This document shows positions 1 to 9,104 of a stretch of 64,000 nt of DNA, piece after piece; within the stretch, counting starts at the first letter, position 1; every line of letters starts with the position of its first letter. Below the pieces are notes generated by a model, which made no database searches, was not told the DNA's origin, and was given only the letters and a program-made list of their open reading frames with translations. A program made the translations under genes and the position numbers. The DNA comes from Huiozyma naganishii CBS 8797 (Eukaryota; Ascomycota; Saccharomycetes; Saccharomycetales; Saccharomycetaceae): assembly GCF_000348985.1 (NCBI RefSeq), contig NC_035924.1:434001-498000 (forward strand), read 5' to 3'.

Positions 1-196
1 TTTGGGGGATATCAAATATGCAGCGACAAATGAATTGTGTTCTTTAGGTGAAAAAGTATCTAGTGTCTAAAATTATTCGAGCGGACCAGGTATTTTTATC
101 GGTCACCAACTTGCAAACATATTTAAGAGCAATTCTATTTCGTTTGATCGTGTTTGGAAGCATACATGGGATGTTTGCAGCCATCATATTATATCT

Positions 197-1567
197 TTAA
201 AGAGGGTCTATTTCTAATAGCACATCTTCCAGTTCTGCATCATCCACGTAGTCTGCGCGAGAGATTTTTGTCGGAGAAGGCAAAGACCTCGAGTTGTTTA
301 TTTTAGTATCACGCAATATAGCCGCTCGGGGTTTGTAAATACGATGCCGGATCTTCTCGCTTATTTTATCATTTCTCTCACACATTTGAAACCATTTTGA
401 TCGCGCTCCCTCTGTTTCTTTTTCTCTTTGTTGAAGCTTGACGAGAAAGTCCTTTTGCAATAGTTTTAGAATCATGCTTACCTTTAAAACATCGTTTTGG
501 CGAGTCGTTCCACGAGCGTTGCACTTGAAGAATGGATAATCCTTTAAGCGTTTTATTGTTTTTTTACGTGGGTACTTTGGTCGGACAACTTGATTGGTTT
601 TCATCATGGCCTTCAATTCCATCAGTTTTGTTTCAACTCTTCCAAGTGGAAAAATACAAGTTGTTGGTGGGAAACAGGTCGCTTCAAAACCAACAATACG
701 AGGTGCAGCCAATAACTTTTTAATGTTAGTTCTCAGTAATGATGGATCACTAACATATTCGTAATTTGTTTTCAAAGATGTAGCGTTCCGATCATCAATG
801 TGTGTGTGAGGCTGCACATCTAAAATATAATCATCGGTTATGCTAAGTAAATGTGCTTCTGATGATGATGAGGATGATGATGCAATACTAACATTGGAAG
901 TATGTTTGCTACACGTGTCTTCCGTACTGTTCAATTCACGGGGTAAGAAATTGGTAGTATCTAACTCACGTTGACTTTTTGTTTCTTTTACCGAGTATAT
1001 CAGGCTTGATGGCGCGTTGAGTTGTCGCTTTGACGAACGTTCGTGATTTCTTTTCATCTGCAACAATTTGTGAGCTGTTGATTTTACATGGGGAGGGCAA
1101 TTCTCATTTCTTTTGAACTTGTTAAACTTTTTATTATAGCATTTATCGTCTTGTAATAGATATGGAACCCTCGTTCTGTTATAATCTGGTCTGGATAAAA
1201 GTGTCGGATTTTCAGAGTAATAGAAAGACATGTTGGATCTCCCTTTGTGACTACCCTTATGCAAAAATCTAGAATGTTCAAGTAGGCAATTAGAATGATA
1301 TCTGCTTAATTCTTTCAATTGGGTAGAGTGGAATTGAGATGGCGTAAAAGACTGACTAGTCGGTCCATTGGAATAGGTTCCCTTATTTCTGCAGGTCGAT
1401 TTATTCGGTGAATTTGGGGCGCTTTTATCCCATGAATTTATGTGTCGTTGTACGCCATTGTATATCTCACTGCTGTTACAATCATAACACCTTGGATTAC
1501 AATAGCATGTATTTCTTTGGAACCTGTAATGCGCCTTTTGTGGCCTCCTTTGGGAGCCTGCGGACAT
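197..1567 (-). CDS. Hypothetical protein, 456 aa, left of CDC6
   Basis: An uninterrupted ATG-initiated frame of 456 codons. I do not recognise the family. The N-terminal 35 residues carry a Cys cluster (CYCNPRCYDC). The protein is basic and rich in Ser, Asn, Lys and Arg, has a run of seven Ser near residue 232, and ends in an acidic tail after a Lys/Arg-rich stretch (about 400-435). There is no signal peptide, no membrane segment and no obvious enzyme motif, so it looks largely disordered. The block around residues 285-370 (FPPTTCIFPLG, then KYPRKKTIKRLKDYPFF) looks the most structured. It is divergent from CDC6 across an 823-bp promoter region. In S. cerevisiae the X-track neighbours here are ELO1 and UBP12, and this resembles neither. 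Its length and lack of low-complexity origin argue for a real gene. Confidence 0.65.
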   Translation of the reverse strand: MSAGSQRRPQKAHYRFQRNTCYCNPRCYDCNSSEIYNGVQRHINSWDKSAPNSPNKSTCRNKGTYSNGPTSQSFTPSQFHSTQLKELSRYHSNCLLEHSRFLHKGSHKGRSNMSFYYSENPTLLSRPDYNRTRVPYLLQDDKCYNKKFNKFKRNENCPPHVKSTAHKLLQMKRNHERSSKRQLNAPSSLIYSVKETKSQRELDTTNFLPRELNSTEDTCSKHTSNVSIASSSSSSSEAHLLSITDDYILDVQPHTHIDDRNATSLKTNYEYVSDPSLLRTNIKKLLAAPRIVGFEATCFPPTTCIFPLGRVETKLMELKAMMKTNQVVRPKYPRKKTIKRLKDYPFFKCNARGTTRQNDVLKVSMILKLLQKDFLVKLQQREKETEGARSKWFQMCERNDKISEKIRHRIYKPRAAILRDTKINNSRSLPSPTKISRADYVDDAELEDVLLEIDPL

Positions 1568-1802
1568 TGATCCTTGAAAAAGGTGGAGGTAACACCCTTA
1601 TCGCAAAGATATCACAATCTGCAACCCTTTAGCCACGCAGTTGTCTATACTGAGTGCTATCGGTGGATGTGAGAATGCTGTATAAGTGTTATATAGTAGG
1701 GCTTAAAGTGGATTCACAAATTGTATTTTATTCGTATTCAGTGATAAGCAAATTGATGGCAGGTTCCCACAACTCGGACTCAGTTATCAAATCGCGGCGG
1801 TA

Positions 1803-1808
1803 ACGCGT
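1803..1808. promoter_or_regulatory. MCB (MBF site) ACGCGT, distal copy
   Basis: An exact ACGCGT hexamer in the unknown-gene/CDC6 intergenic region, about 580 bp from the CDC6 start and 240 bp from the left gene's start. It could serve either gene. Confidence 0.4.
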
Positions 1809-2101
1809 CCTTTCTGTCAGACTTTTTATAACAGGGTCTCTCAAGATCATCTCCCGAATATATATACCCAGTTTAAACTTGGTGCTGTAAATGCAACATA
1901 TACACTTGAGGGGGATAAACTACAACAAAAAACAGAAAGTTTGCTTTAGTACTTTCATGACACCGGCATCTAACGCATCCTTCCTACTTTTCCGAGTGGC
2001 TAATCAACTGACAACCTCATCAATCCAATGGGTACACGTAAGACCTGAGTCCTGCTGTGCTGCGCTGTGACTCTCGTATCAGGCAATTCCTGAAGTAGAA
2101 A

Positions 2102-2117
2102 TTACCCTTTACGGAAA
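2102..2117. promoter_or_regulatory. ECB (early cell-cycle box, Mcm1 site) of CDC6
   Basis: TTACCCTTTACGGAAA matches the ECB pattern TTWCCCNNTNNGGAAA at every defined position and lies about 275 bp upstream of the CDC6 ATG. In S. cerevisiae, ECB elements bound by Mcm1 drive M/G1 transcription, with CDC6 among the known targets. Confidence 0.7.
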
Positions 2118-2183
2118 TTGCATGGCTGGTGCACCAATATCTTTTCCTAATCAGGTATTGCTATTAGCGGTCTCTTTCGGGAA

Positions 2184-2189
2184 ACGCGT
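2184..2189. promoter_or_regulatory. MCB (MBF site) ACGCGT upstream of CDC6
   Basis: An exact ACGCGT about 200 bp upstream of the CDC6 ATG and 67 bp downstream of the ECB. It suggests a G1/S component added to M/G1 control. Confidence 0.5.
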
Positions 2190-2260
2190 TTGGTGAAATT
2201 ACGTGGAAAGTAAAAGCTGTTGCGCGATGGTGTTCTCCCGTCTCTGGATGGCGATGAATA

Positions 2261-2297
2261 GGTATATATATATATATGTGTGTGTGTGTGTATGTGC
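2261..2297. repeat. (TA)n(TG)n microsatellite in CDC6 promoter
   Basis: Alternating TA dinucleotides run directly into alternating TG dinucleotides, about 95-130 bp before the CDC6 start. The TA part could also act as a TATA-like element. Confidence 0.9.
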
Positions 2298-2390
2298 TAA
2301 AGCTCAGGTGGTACTGTTACCTGTAAGCCTTTGAACTCTGACACTTGGTAAACCAAAAGTCCGCATATTGATTCAAGAGATCTTACAATT

Positions 2391-4106
2391 ATGATCCTAC
2401 CGTCAGAAAGAGTTTTGAGACCCCGGAGCTCTGCCCACAAAAATATAAATCCAGTCCATGACAATAACTCGGGATATGTCAAACGAGGAAACGACAATCG
2501 CTCCACGCAGATGTCATCTCCACCCTCTACCCCTCACAAGCAAATAAAGCGCGATAGTGCCAGTGCAAATGGACTCCTCACACCTCCAATTTCGGCGCTG
2601 AAGAAGCGGAGGCTGTTTGCCGAAGACACTTCTAGTTTATCTTTGGAATCGCCCACCAAAAAACGTGTTCAAGTTCCTCAGTTACCGATAACCCCAAGGA
2701 AGGAGCTAAATTCAGTGGCTCCGTCTCCTCAAAAACTAGTATTCGGTAAAGATTCTGTATACTCCAAAACAAAAGCCCTTTTGCAAAGATCGGCCGGTAT
2801 ATTTGCCGAAGAAGAGTCTGGGTGTCTTCCTACAAGGAGGGCGCAATACGACGATATTGTGAAATTTATTGATAGCAACGTTTCAGCTCACACTAGTAGC
2901 TCACTCTACATCACTGGGCCACCAGGGACTGGAAAGACAGCACAGGTAGACTCAGTAATAAAAAACTGTTTTTTACCCGTTGTTCTACCCTCGTTTAAAA
3001 ACAAGTGTAAAGAGTTCAAAGTTAATCGTTTGAACCCTAGTTTGAAAAATCAATCGTACTTCCAGCTGTCGAATGGAAGAGTAGAAAATGTAGCTATAAC
3101 AACGATAAATTGTATTGCTTTGAGTCATCCCAGTGTTATCTTCCATAAGATATTTGACTCTTTTTGCAGTAATGCGAATACCAACCTGGATCATAACACC
3201 TCGGTAAAAACCGTGGCAGATCTTCAAGAGTTTATGGAGACTCATTCACCTCAAACAACTTTCATAGTGGTGTTGGATGAGTTGGACAAACTTTTGGGGG
3301 GAGGCACCGCAGATACGCAAGTCACCAAGATTATCTTTGAATTGTTCTTATTAGCGCGGTTACCTACTGTTAATTTCCTGATGATTGGGATTGCTAACAG
3401 TTTAGATCTGAAGGAGAGGTTCCTTACCCGCTTGAATTTGAGACAGGACCTGCTGCCAAAGACAATTCTTTTCGACCCATACAGTGCGGAGGAGATGTTC
3501 CAAATCGTGATGCATCGTTTGAGTCTGCTAGATGAGGCAAAATCCGTTTTCAACCCAATTGCCATCAAATTTGCCGCAAAAAAATGTTCTGGTAACACAG
3601 GTGATGTAAGAAAGGTATTTGACGTGTTGAGGTCAAGCATAGAGATTGTTGAACTTGAATCAGTGAAAAAAATGAAAATGGAGCAAACAGAACAGTTCCA
3701 ACCCATTAGAGTCGGGATGCCACATGTGGCAAAAGTGTTTGCCCAAATCACTAGTTCCGCTTCTACGAAATCTATCATCAACAAGTTGAACTTGCAACAA
3801 AAAATTATCTTGTGCACATTGGTACATCGAGAGAACACGGATGTTTTTCAAAGTTACTGTTCGATAGATGATGCATATGATTACTACTGTAAATTTGTGG
3901 CCAAAAGAGACGCTCTGAAACCATTGAAGCGTAATGAGTTCTACGAGATATCGAACGCCTTAGAAACGTGCGGGGTGGTGACAGTATCCCAAGGTAAGGT
4001 ACCGGGGAAGACCAAGCAAGTGGTAAAGATGATCAAGACGAACATTGATGAAAAAGAATTTGAAGAAGAAGTTGGAAAGATGGAGATTTTAAAAAGATTC
4101 CTGTAA
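2391..4106 (+). CDS. CDC6: Cdc6, pre-replicative complex AAA+ ATPase
   Basis: Replication licensing factor that joins ORC at origins and helps load Mcm2-7 in G1. The frame gives 571 aa from an ATG, against 513 in S. cerevisiae. The N-terminal third is basic and disordered, with several S/T-P sites typical of Cdk targets (SPPSTPHKQIKR, LLTPPISALKK, SPTKKR, PITPRK), expected to drive SCF-Cdc4 degradation. The AAA+ core has Walker A GPPGTGKT (about 176-183) and Walker B VVLDELDK (about 292-299), followed by a C-terminal winged-helix region. It is the first gene of the block colinear with S. cerevisiae YJL194W onward. The ECB and MCB sites upstream match its known periodic transcription. Confidence 0.97.
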   Translation: MILPSERVLRPRSSAHKNINPVHDNNSGYVKRGNDNRSTQMSSPPSTPHKQIKRDSASANGLLTPPISALKKRRLFAEDTSSLSLESPTKKRVQVPQLPITPRKELNSVAPSPQKLVFGKDSVYSKTKALLQRSAGIFAEEESGCLPTRRAQYDDIVKFIDSNVSAHTSSSLYITGPPGTGKTAQVDSVIKNCFLPVVLPSFKNKCKEFKVNRLNPSLKNQSYFQLSNGRVENVAITTINCIALSHPSVIFHKIFDSFCSNANTNLDHNTSVKTVADLQEFMETHSPQTTFIVVLDELDKLLGGGTADTQVTKIIFELFLLARLPTVNFLMIGIANSLDLKERFLTRLNLRQDLLPKTILFDPYSAEEMFQIVMHRLSLLDEAKSVFNPIAIKFAAKKCSGNTGDVRKVFDVLRSSIEIVELESVKKMKMEQTEQFQPIRVGMPHVAKVFAQITSSASTKSIINKLNLQQKIILCTLVHRENTDVFQSYCSIDDAYDYYCKFVAKRDALKPLKRNEFYEISNALETCGVVTVSQGKVPGKTKQVVKMIKTNIDEKEFEEEVGKMEILKRFL

Positions 4107-4477
4107 CACGCGCTATATATACAGCCGCTTCTGTTGCATCATGTAGTTAGAGAAGTGATTCACATTTCTACTACCATAATTTTTATAGACCATGTAATAT
4201 TCATACAATCAAAACCATATTCGCATTTAAATGCAACCTTTCTTAAAGAGTCTCAGAACGCGTCAAATATATTTAGGTGATGATGACAATTTTTTTTGAA
4301 GTATCTCGCCTGAGATCTTTTATTTCGCAACTTTGAAGGTTGTGAAAAATATTTGTTGTATTTTTTTTTTCGGTTCGATATGTCAAGACATTTCTGTAAC
4401 AACCTTAAGTTGCAATTGCAGAGATCTTAGCTGAATGCCCCAGTCATCCAATTTAAAAATTTAAAGCGCTACCTAAA
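4107..4477. other. CDC6 / YJL193W intergenic region
   Basis: 371 bp, AT-rich, with T tracts. It holds the CDC6 3' end and the promoter of the next gene. I see no further feature. Confidence 0.6.
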
Positions 4478-5638
4478 ATGTTGACTCGGCTGCGTCCATA
4501 TCTGCATATCGTGATATTGTGCCTTATTTGGTATATTATCTCGTCATTGGGCTCACAGGTGACCAAACAAATATTGACGGTCAGTGCATTGCCTCTCTTC
4601 CTCGGAGAGTTCCAATTCATATACACAGCATTACTGGCTGCCGCCTCATGCTGTTTGGCTTATTCATATCCGTACTTCTACGATATGTTTCCTGCTGGAA
4701 CTTTCCCGGAGTATTCCTGTAAGCAGATAACAACGCGACGGGGAGCATCGGTTATAACAAGACCATCGGCGCATATCGTCCAGACCGTATTACCGCTAGG
4801 TGTATTTCAATTTGTTGGGAAATATTTTGGTCACACAGCAACGTCGTTAGTCCCTGTCTCTACAGTGGCCAGCATCAAAACTGTATCTCCTGTTTTCATT
4901 CTCTTGATTCAAAAAATACTTAGGATTGAAACATTAAGGTTCGATATTATCCTGTGTTTCAGCTTATCGTGTTTGGTGTCTGGTGTTTGGATTATAGTTG
5001 CTGAGGACAGTAAACACTACGAAAGTAAAGGAAAGTCTTCTAATTACTCCTCATGGGGTGTTCTTTGTGCGATTATTTCTATGTTCATATTTGTTGGACA
5101 AAACATATACGGGAAGAAGGTATTTACTTTCAAAAGCAAAGTGACCAAGTTGAAAAACGAGCCCGAGAGAGAAGATTCGCCATTGCCCATTTATTCTGAA
5201 TTAAAGCCAAGGGGAGAAGAAATTGGGAAGATCAAGTATGATAAGATGACTCTGATGATTTACATCTCGTCCGTCGGCTTTTTATTATCCTTTGGCTGGT
5301 TTATGACTCTAGAGTTCCCAATTGTCTGGGGATATCTGATGCGAGGGAAACCGTCGCCCCTAATTCAAGTCTTCCCTTGGAAATTGTATCTGTTAAACGG
5401 TACCTTGCATTTCCTCCAGGCTATGATCGCATATCATCTGCTCGGCGAGGTTTCTACTTTGACATACTCGATTGCAAACCTGATGAAGAGAATAGCGATT
5501 ATCTCTGTCAGTTGGTTGTTTGTTGGTCGCCCAATCACATTTTTTCAAGTATTTGGGTTACTGATGAATACATTAGGACTATTCTTATATGAAAAATGTA
5601 GTAGTGACAGGAAGAAAACTAAATTACGTCCCGACTAA
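4478..5638 (+). CDS. Triose-phosphate transporter-family protein (YJL193W-like)
   Basis: 386 aa, close to the 402 aa of S. cerevisiae YJL193W, whose syntenic slot this is. About nine to ten hydrophobic segments span the protein, beginning with HIVILCLIWYIISSLGSQVTKQIL. Conserved TPT/nucleotide-sugar-transporter features are visible, including the SVASIKTVSPVF-type helix and the C-terminal helices containing LTYSIANLMKRI. A hydrophilic loop (about 220-260) interrupts the membrane region. The family moves phosphorylated sugars or nucleotide sugars across organelle membranes. The yeast protein has no established substrate, so only family membership is claimed. ER or Golgi location is inferred from relatedness to Sly41. 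Confidence 0.85.
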   Translation: MLTRLRPYLHIVILCLIWYIISSLGSQVTKQILTVSALPLFLGEFQFIYTALLAAASCCLAYSYPYFYDMFPAGTFPEYSCKQITTRRGASVITRPSAHIVQTVLPLGVFQFVGKYFGHTATSLVPVSTVASIKTVSPVFILLIQKILRIETLRFDIILCFSLSCLVSGVWIIVAEDSKHYESKGKSSNYSSWGVLCAIISMFIFVGQNIYGKKVFTFKSKVTKLKNEPEREDSPLPIYSELKPRGEEIGKIKYDKMTLMIYISSVGFLLSFGWFMTLEFPIVWGYLMRGKPSPLIQVFPWKLYLLNGTLHFLQAMIAYHLLGEVSTLTYSIANLMKRIAIISVSWLFVGRPITFFQVFGLLMNTLGLFLYEKCSSDRKKTKLRPD

Positions 5639-5713
5639 AGTAATGTAGATAATTGATATACATGTAGTAATGATTTTTTTATTATGTTATGTTCTGGCGT
5701 TTCGCAGCCTGCT

Positions 5714-6418
5714 CTAATGTTCTACTTTACCTTGTTCCTTGATTTGGTATTTTTCCTTCGTTTTTCTTTGAGCTTCCTCCTTCATTGCTTTAACGGTCTC
5801 TGGGTCGAAGTTTTCAACGTACATGGGGAAAAGCATTATACCTAAAACAATAAACACCAATGCAAGTTTCCAGGGAGAGTGTATAATGTTAGCAATAAAT
5901 CCTGTTTGGAAAATCCCGTCGTTCCTTAGTTGCAAATATTGTCTCACGGGAGCCTTTTTGATGTACGTGAATCTAATATACGGGTCGACTTCGCAGGGTT
6001 CCAGTGGCTCCGGATGTGTTGTATTTGGGCTGGGATAATATTCACGACCGAAATAATTCTGATATGCCTTTGTTGATACGGTCCCATTCTCCATGTTGGT
6101 GAATTCGAGAAGAACCCTGTTGGGTTTTAAGTTGAAATCTTTCGAAACAGGGGAGATAACATATCTTGTAGTTGCATTAACGCCACTGTTCAAGGGCAAA
6201 TTTGTGAATTCAAAATCGCCATCAATGTTTTTCACGTGGCTTACCGCATGGTAAGGAATTTCAGAATCGAACTCCCCAAATTGCTGTATCTTAAAATATG
6301 TTCTCGTTACCTTATAGTTTGATATATCAGCAATCCCGACATCTAACCGGCCCTTGATCGAAGCAGCAATAGCTGTTCCAATGTAAAGTTGAAACCAGAG
6401 GAGTACAGGCAATAGCAT
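5714..6418 (-). CDS. SOP4: Sop4, ER membrane protein complex subunit (EMC7-like)
   Basis: 234 aa, the size of S. cerevisiae Sop4 and in its syntenic position (YJL192C). A signal peptide covers about residues 1-18 (LLPVLLWFQLYIGTAIAAS). A beta-rich luminal domain follows, then one transmembrane helix near residues 178-200 (LALVFIVLGIMLFPMYV) and a short charged cytosolic tail rich in Lys and Glu. Sop4 suppresses pma1-7 and acts in ER quality control; it is the EMC7 homologue that forms the luminal beta-sandwich of the EMC insertase. Its 3' end faces that of YJL193W, 75 bp away. Confidence 0.92.
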   Translation of the reverse strand: MLLPVLLWFQLYIGTAIAASIKGRLDVGIADISNYKVTRTYFKIQQFGEFDSEIPYHAVSHVKNIDGDFEFTNLPLNSGVNATTRYVISPVSKDFNLKPNRVLLEFTNMENGTVSTKAYQNYFGREYYPSPNTTHPEPLEPCEVDPYIRFTYIKKAPVRQYLQLRNDGIFQTGFIANIIHSPWKLALVFIVLGIMLFPMYVENFDPETVKAMKEEAQRKTKEKYQIKEQGKVEH

Positions 6419-6576
6419 GTCAAATTGAGCTTGTTATGTACGAAGAAGTTTCGATTCGATGCGTTTCTCTACGGGTAGACCTAGAGAGCAAGTGTGCCCT
6501 CTTCAATAATGCAGGATATTTTCACTATATGGAAAGAAAATGTACGCTGCTTGATGCTGGGTAACCCCTCTACAGA

Positions 6577-6586
6577 TATATAAAAG
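6577..6586 (+). promoter_or_regulatory. Strong TATA element TATATAAAAG
   Basis: A consensus TATA box 640 bp upstream of the RPS14 ATG, preceded at 6559-6567 by GGGTAACCC, which contains the Reb1-like core GGGTAA. It is too far from RPS14 to be its TATA box. It is well placed to start a short transcript through the hairpins at 6711-6832. Confidence 0.45.
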
Positions 6587-6664
6587 AGACTTTTTGGACG
6601 TCTGTGAAAAACGTTGTTTCTCCTCTTGTAAGTTTTGGCGAATCTTTTGGGAAAGACTCCATTA

Positions 6665-6852
6665 CATTTACATTTTATAAGAACGGGTATTATTGTAGTG
6701 GAATTGTGCCGTTATGGTTTGTGTACCTTGTGTACTTAGGTCATGACAATTTAAAACACCTAGACAATATCTTCTCTACAACCCAGTTCGAGATCATGTT
6801 ACTGCCAGGAATTTCGTATTCTTGGCAGTAACGGACTCTTTAAGCAACATGG
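6665..6852 (+). ncRNA. Candidate H/ACA-like RNA (possible snR189 counterpart)
   Basis: Two potential hairpins flank a hinge. The 5' one pairs 6711-6726 with 6732-6747, helped by many G-U pairs. The 3' one pairs 6798-6812 with 6818-6832, 15 pairs with one G-U and a TTCGT loop. An ANANNA H-box-like AGACAA (6762-6767) begins 14 nt after hairpin 1, and an ACA (6847-6849) begins 14 nt after hairpin 2, which is the spacing expected in H/ACA RNAs. A TATA box lies upstream. In S. cerevisiae, as I recall, snR189 adjoins the 5' side of RPS14A, which is this position. Against it: I could not find convincing lower stems or rRNA guide matches. Ends are approximate. Confidence 0.35.
6798..6832. repeat. 15-bp inverted repeat with 5-nt loop
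   Basis: Left arm 6798-6812 and right arm 6818-6832 are complementary over 15 positions with a single G-T wobble. This is by far the strongest short hairpin I noticed in the intergenic DNA. Confidence 0.9.
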
Positions 6853-6983
6853 GAACATTTTCAACTCTCTGTTGCTCCAGACGGGTCAAACATCTTAATA
6901 GTGTTCAACGCTTGACATTTTGTATTAGTAGCCATAAAAATATCTGAAGTACGAGTGAGTATGAGTACACGGTCCGTCTTGAA

Positions 6984-6996
6984 ACACCCATACATA
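6984..6996 (+). promoter_or_regulatory. Rap1 site upstream of RPS14
   Basis: ACACCCATACATA is an exact match to the Rap1 consensus ACACCCRYACAYM, 223 bp upstream of the RPS14 ATG. Rap1 sites at this distance are typical of ribosomal protein genes in Saccharomycetaceae. Confidence 0.75.
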
Positions 6997-7218
6997 CAAA
7001 ATAGCAGTCACAGATATATTTTTCCATATGTTATTTAATTATTTTTTTTTGAACGTATTCTTTCTTCTTTCGGAAATAGATATTTTCAGCACGCAAACTT
7101 TCTCCTCGAAGCTACGGAAAATAGTATATTTCACTGAACCGTAAAGATATTTCTCACAAACTTGGAAACAGTTGGTATATTCAAATTCAGACTTTACAGG
7201 AAACCAAACAAAAACAGA

Positions 7219-7933
7219 ATGGCTAGCGGTATGTAAAGGGGTGATGTCCTGTTAAAACCAATTAGTTATTCTTTTGGACGTTTGAGAAGTTTAGATTTGT
7301 TCATTTTTTGCATTGTCGAAGATGCCGATGAGCGATGTTCAGTTGTAAAGGTAAGAGTTGTGTTACTTTTGCGGAAACACTAGAGCAGATTTATTCTTCA
7401 TCATTCGGACATAACAAATTATCTACTGATAATGATGGAATAGCATTAACCAAATGGAAGTGACACAAATACTAACAAATTTTTGTATGCAAAATCTATA
7501 ACGATTTTGTTAACCACTTATTTTTACAGTTGTTCAGTCTCGTGACAACTCCCAAGTCTTTGGTGTTGCTAGAATCTTTGCTTCTTTCAACGATACCTTC
7601 GTTCATGTTACCGACTTGTCTGGTAAGGAAACCATTTCCAGAGTTACTGGTGGTATGAAGGTCAAGGCTGACAGAGATGAATCCTCTCCATACGCCGCTA
7701 TGTTGGCTGCCCAGGATGTCGCTGCCAGATGTAAGGAAGTCGGTATTACCGCCGTCCACGTCAAAATCAGAGCTACTGGTGGTACCAGAACCAAGACCCC
7801 AGGTCCAGGTGGTCAAGCTGCTTTGAGAGCTTTGGCTAGATCCGGTTTGAGAATTGGCCGTATCGAAGATGTTACCCCAGTCCCATCTGACTCCACCAGA
7901 AAGAAGGGTGGTAGAAGAGGTAGAAGACTATGA
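7219..7933 (+). CDS. RPS14: Ribosomal protein uS11 (Rps14), one intron
   Basis: Small-subunit protein uS11 at the platform near the 3' end of 18S rRNA. Exon 1 is 7219-7228 (ATGGCTAGCG). The intron is 7229-7529, with donor GTATGT, branch point TACTAAC at 7470-7476 and acceptor CAG at 7527-7529. Exon 2 is 7530-7933. The spliced product is 137 aa, starting [15 protein letters not shown] and ending with the basic GGRRGRRL tail, like S. cerevisiae Rps14. An early intron after 10 nt is the usual position for this gene. Strongly biased codons fit very high expression. In S. cerevisiae, Rps14 represses splicing of RPS14B; I have not checked for the regulatory stem here. Confidence 0.97.
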
Positions 7934-8220
7934 TTTACTCCGAATATATTACATATGTATATCTACTGTATCTGTTAGTCTTGTTTACTTATCTATAAAA
8001 CTCAAAATATTAATTAGCATTTAATTATTTTTTGTCATAAGGCTCTGCCAATAGTAGTTGATTTATTGATGTCAATCTTTATGCTACTAATGTTCATGAT
8101 ATTGTCATGAATACAAAAGGCGTGACTATTTTTCATTAGTGATAATGATGAGGTTATTAATTTACTAAAACGAGGTCTAGAAATACAAATTTATATGTAG
8201 ATGTGATGGTCAAAAACAGC

Positions 8221-8613
8221 TTAGTAAACGAAACCTAGAATCTTACCAGAAACGTGCTTTCTTCTGGCTTCTTCGTGGTCCATGATACCAGCAGAGGTGG
8301 TCAAGATAATGTAACCGAATTGTCTGGCTGGCAACAAGTTGTCAGTCCACTTTTCGATTTCACCAATCTTAACGTTGAATCTTGGAGAGATAACACCACA
8401 CTTGTTCAATCTACCGGTCAATTGGACAACAATCTTACCGGATCTGTGGTCATCAATGTATTCGAATTCACCAATGTAACCGTGCTTTTGCATAACTTGC
8501 AAAAACTTGATGATGACCTTGGAAGATGGTCTAATCAAAACTTGACGCTTACCGGTCTTTTCGGCGGTGTTGATAGCGTTCAAAGCATCAGCTAAAACAG
8601 AGGTTCTGGTCAT
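8221..8613 (-). CDS. RPS22: Ribosomal protein uS8 (Rps22), intronless
   Basis: 130 aa, exactly the family length, starting [19 protein letters not shown] and ending SGKILGFVY. The protein binds the central domain of 18S rRNA in the small subunit. The coding frame is uninterrupted, as in S. cerevisiae RPS22A (YJL190C), its syntenic counterpart. It converges on RPS14 (287-bp AT-rich gap) and diverges from RPL39 (491 bp). Codon use is highly biased. Confidence 0.97.
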   Translation of the reverse strand: MTRTSVLADALNAINTAEKTGKRQVLIRPSSKVIIKFLQVMQKHGYIGEFEYIDDHRSGKIVVQLTGRLNKCGVISPRFNVKIGEIEKWTDNLLPARQFGYIILTTSAGIMDHEEARRKHVSGKILGFVY

Positions 8614-9104
8614 TGTGGTTGGTCTGTAGTGTTATGTCTTTTTGAAGGCTCGAAACCAAACCTAAGCCTAATACTATAATAGAAAAGGTGCCATATACTT
8701 CACCAGTATTAAGATACCGAACGTTTCCAGAGTTGATAGTAGGTTTACAGTTTCGGCAAGAATTCCAACCGGCTGTATTTGCGTCTAACACGGAAAACGA
8801 CCCGCCTAGCTGGGTGGAGGATCAAAGATAGTCTTGGCTGAAAAGCTATTCTCCGGGCGGACCTCCTGTCTAGAGCTTCTTTCTGTATTTGGGCTGAATA
8901 GTATTTTTAAATTTCTTAAAGAATCATTTTGTTTTTCAAGAAAATGTTAGTATGATATGTATGGATGTTTGTTAAAAATGAAAATTTAAGCAGTCACAAG
9001 TTTTTTATTGAAATTCTTGGTATTTTTCCGTTTTAAGCTTAAAAGTGTTCACCAGAACTTTCTCTCTCTTCAAGGCGATAAAGAAGTAATCAAGATAAAT
9101 TGAT
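8614..9104. other. RPS22 / RPL39 divergent promoter
   Basis: 491 bp shared by two ribosomal protein genes, with a GC-richer centre (about 8790-8870) flanked by T-rich tracts. I could not assign a clean Rap1 site by eye. Confidence 0.5.

Larger units (their letters stand above)
1568..2390. other. Divergent promoter region, unknown gene / CDC6
   Basis: An 823-bp intergenic region without a credible ORF. It holds an ECB-type Mcm1 site, two MCB hexamers and a (TA)n(TG)n microsatellite, all listed separately. Confidence 0.7.
6419..7218. other. SOP4 / RPS14 divergent region
   Basis: An 800-bp region holding a TATA element far from either start codon, a strong hairpin and a Rap1 site, all listed separately. 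A 75-codon open frame inside starts at GTG and shows no coding character. Confidence 0.6.

Noticed and set aside
7934..8220. Possible snR65 C/D snoRNA after RPS14 (a C-box-like ATGATGA at 8145-8151)
   Set aside because: No D box CTGA follows on the same strand within the gap, and no complementary terminal stem is visible.
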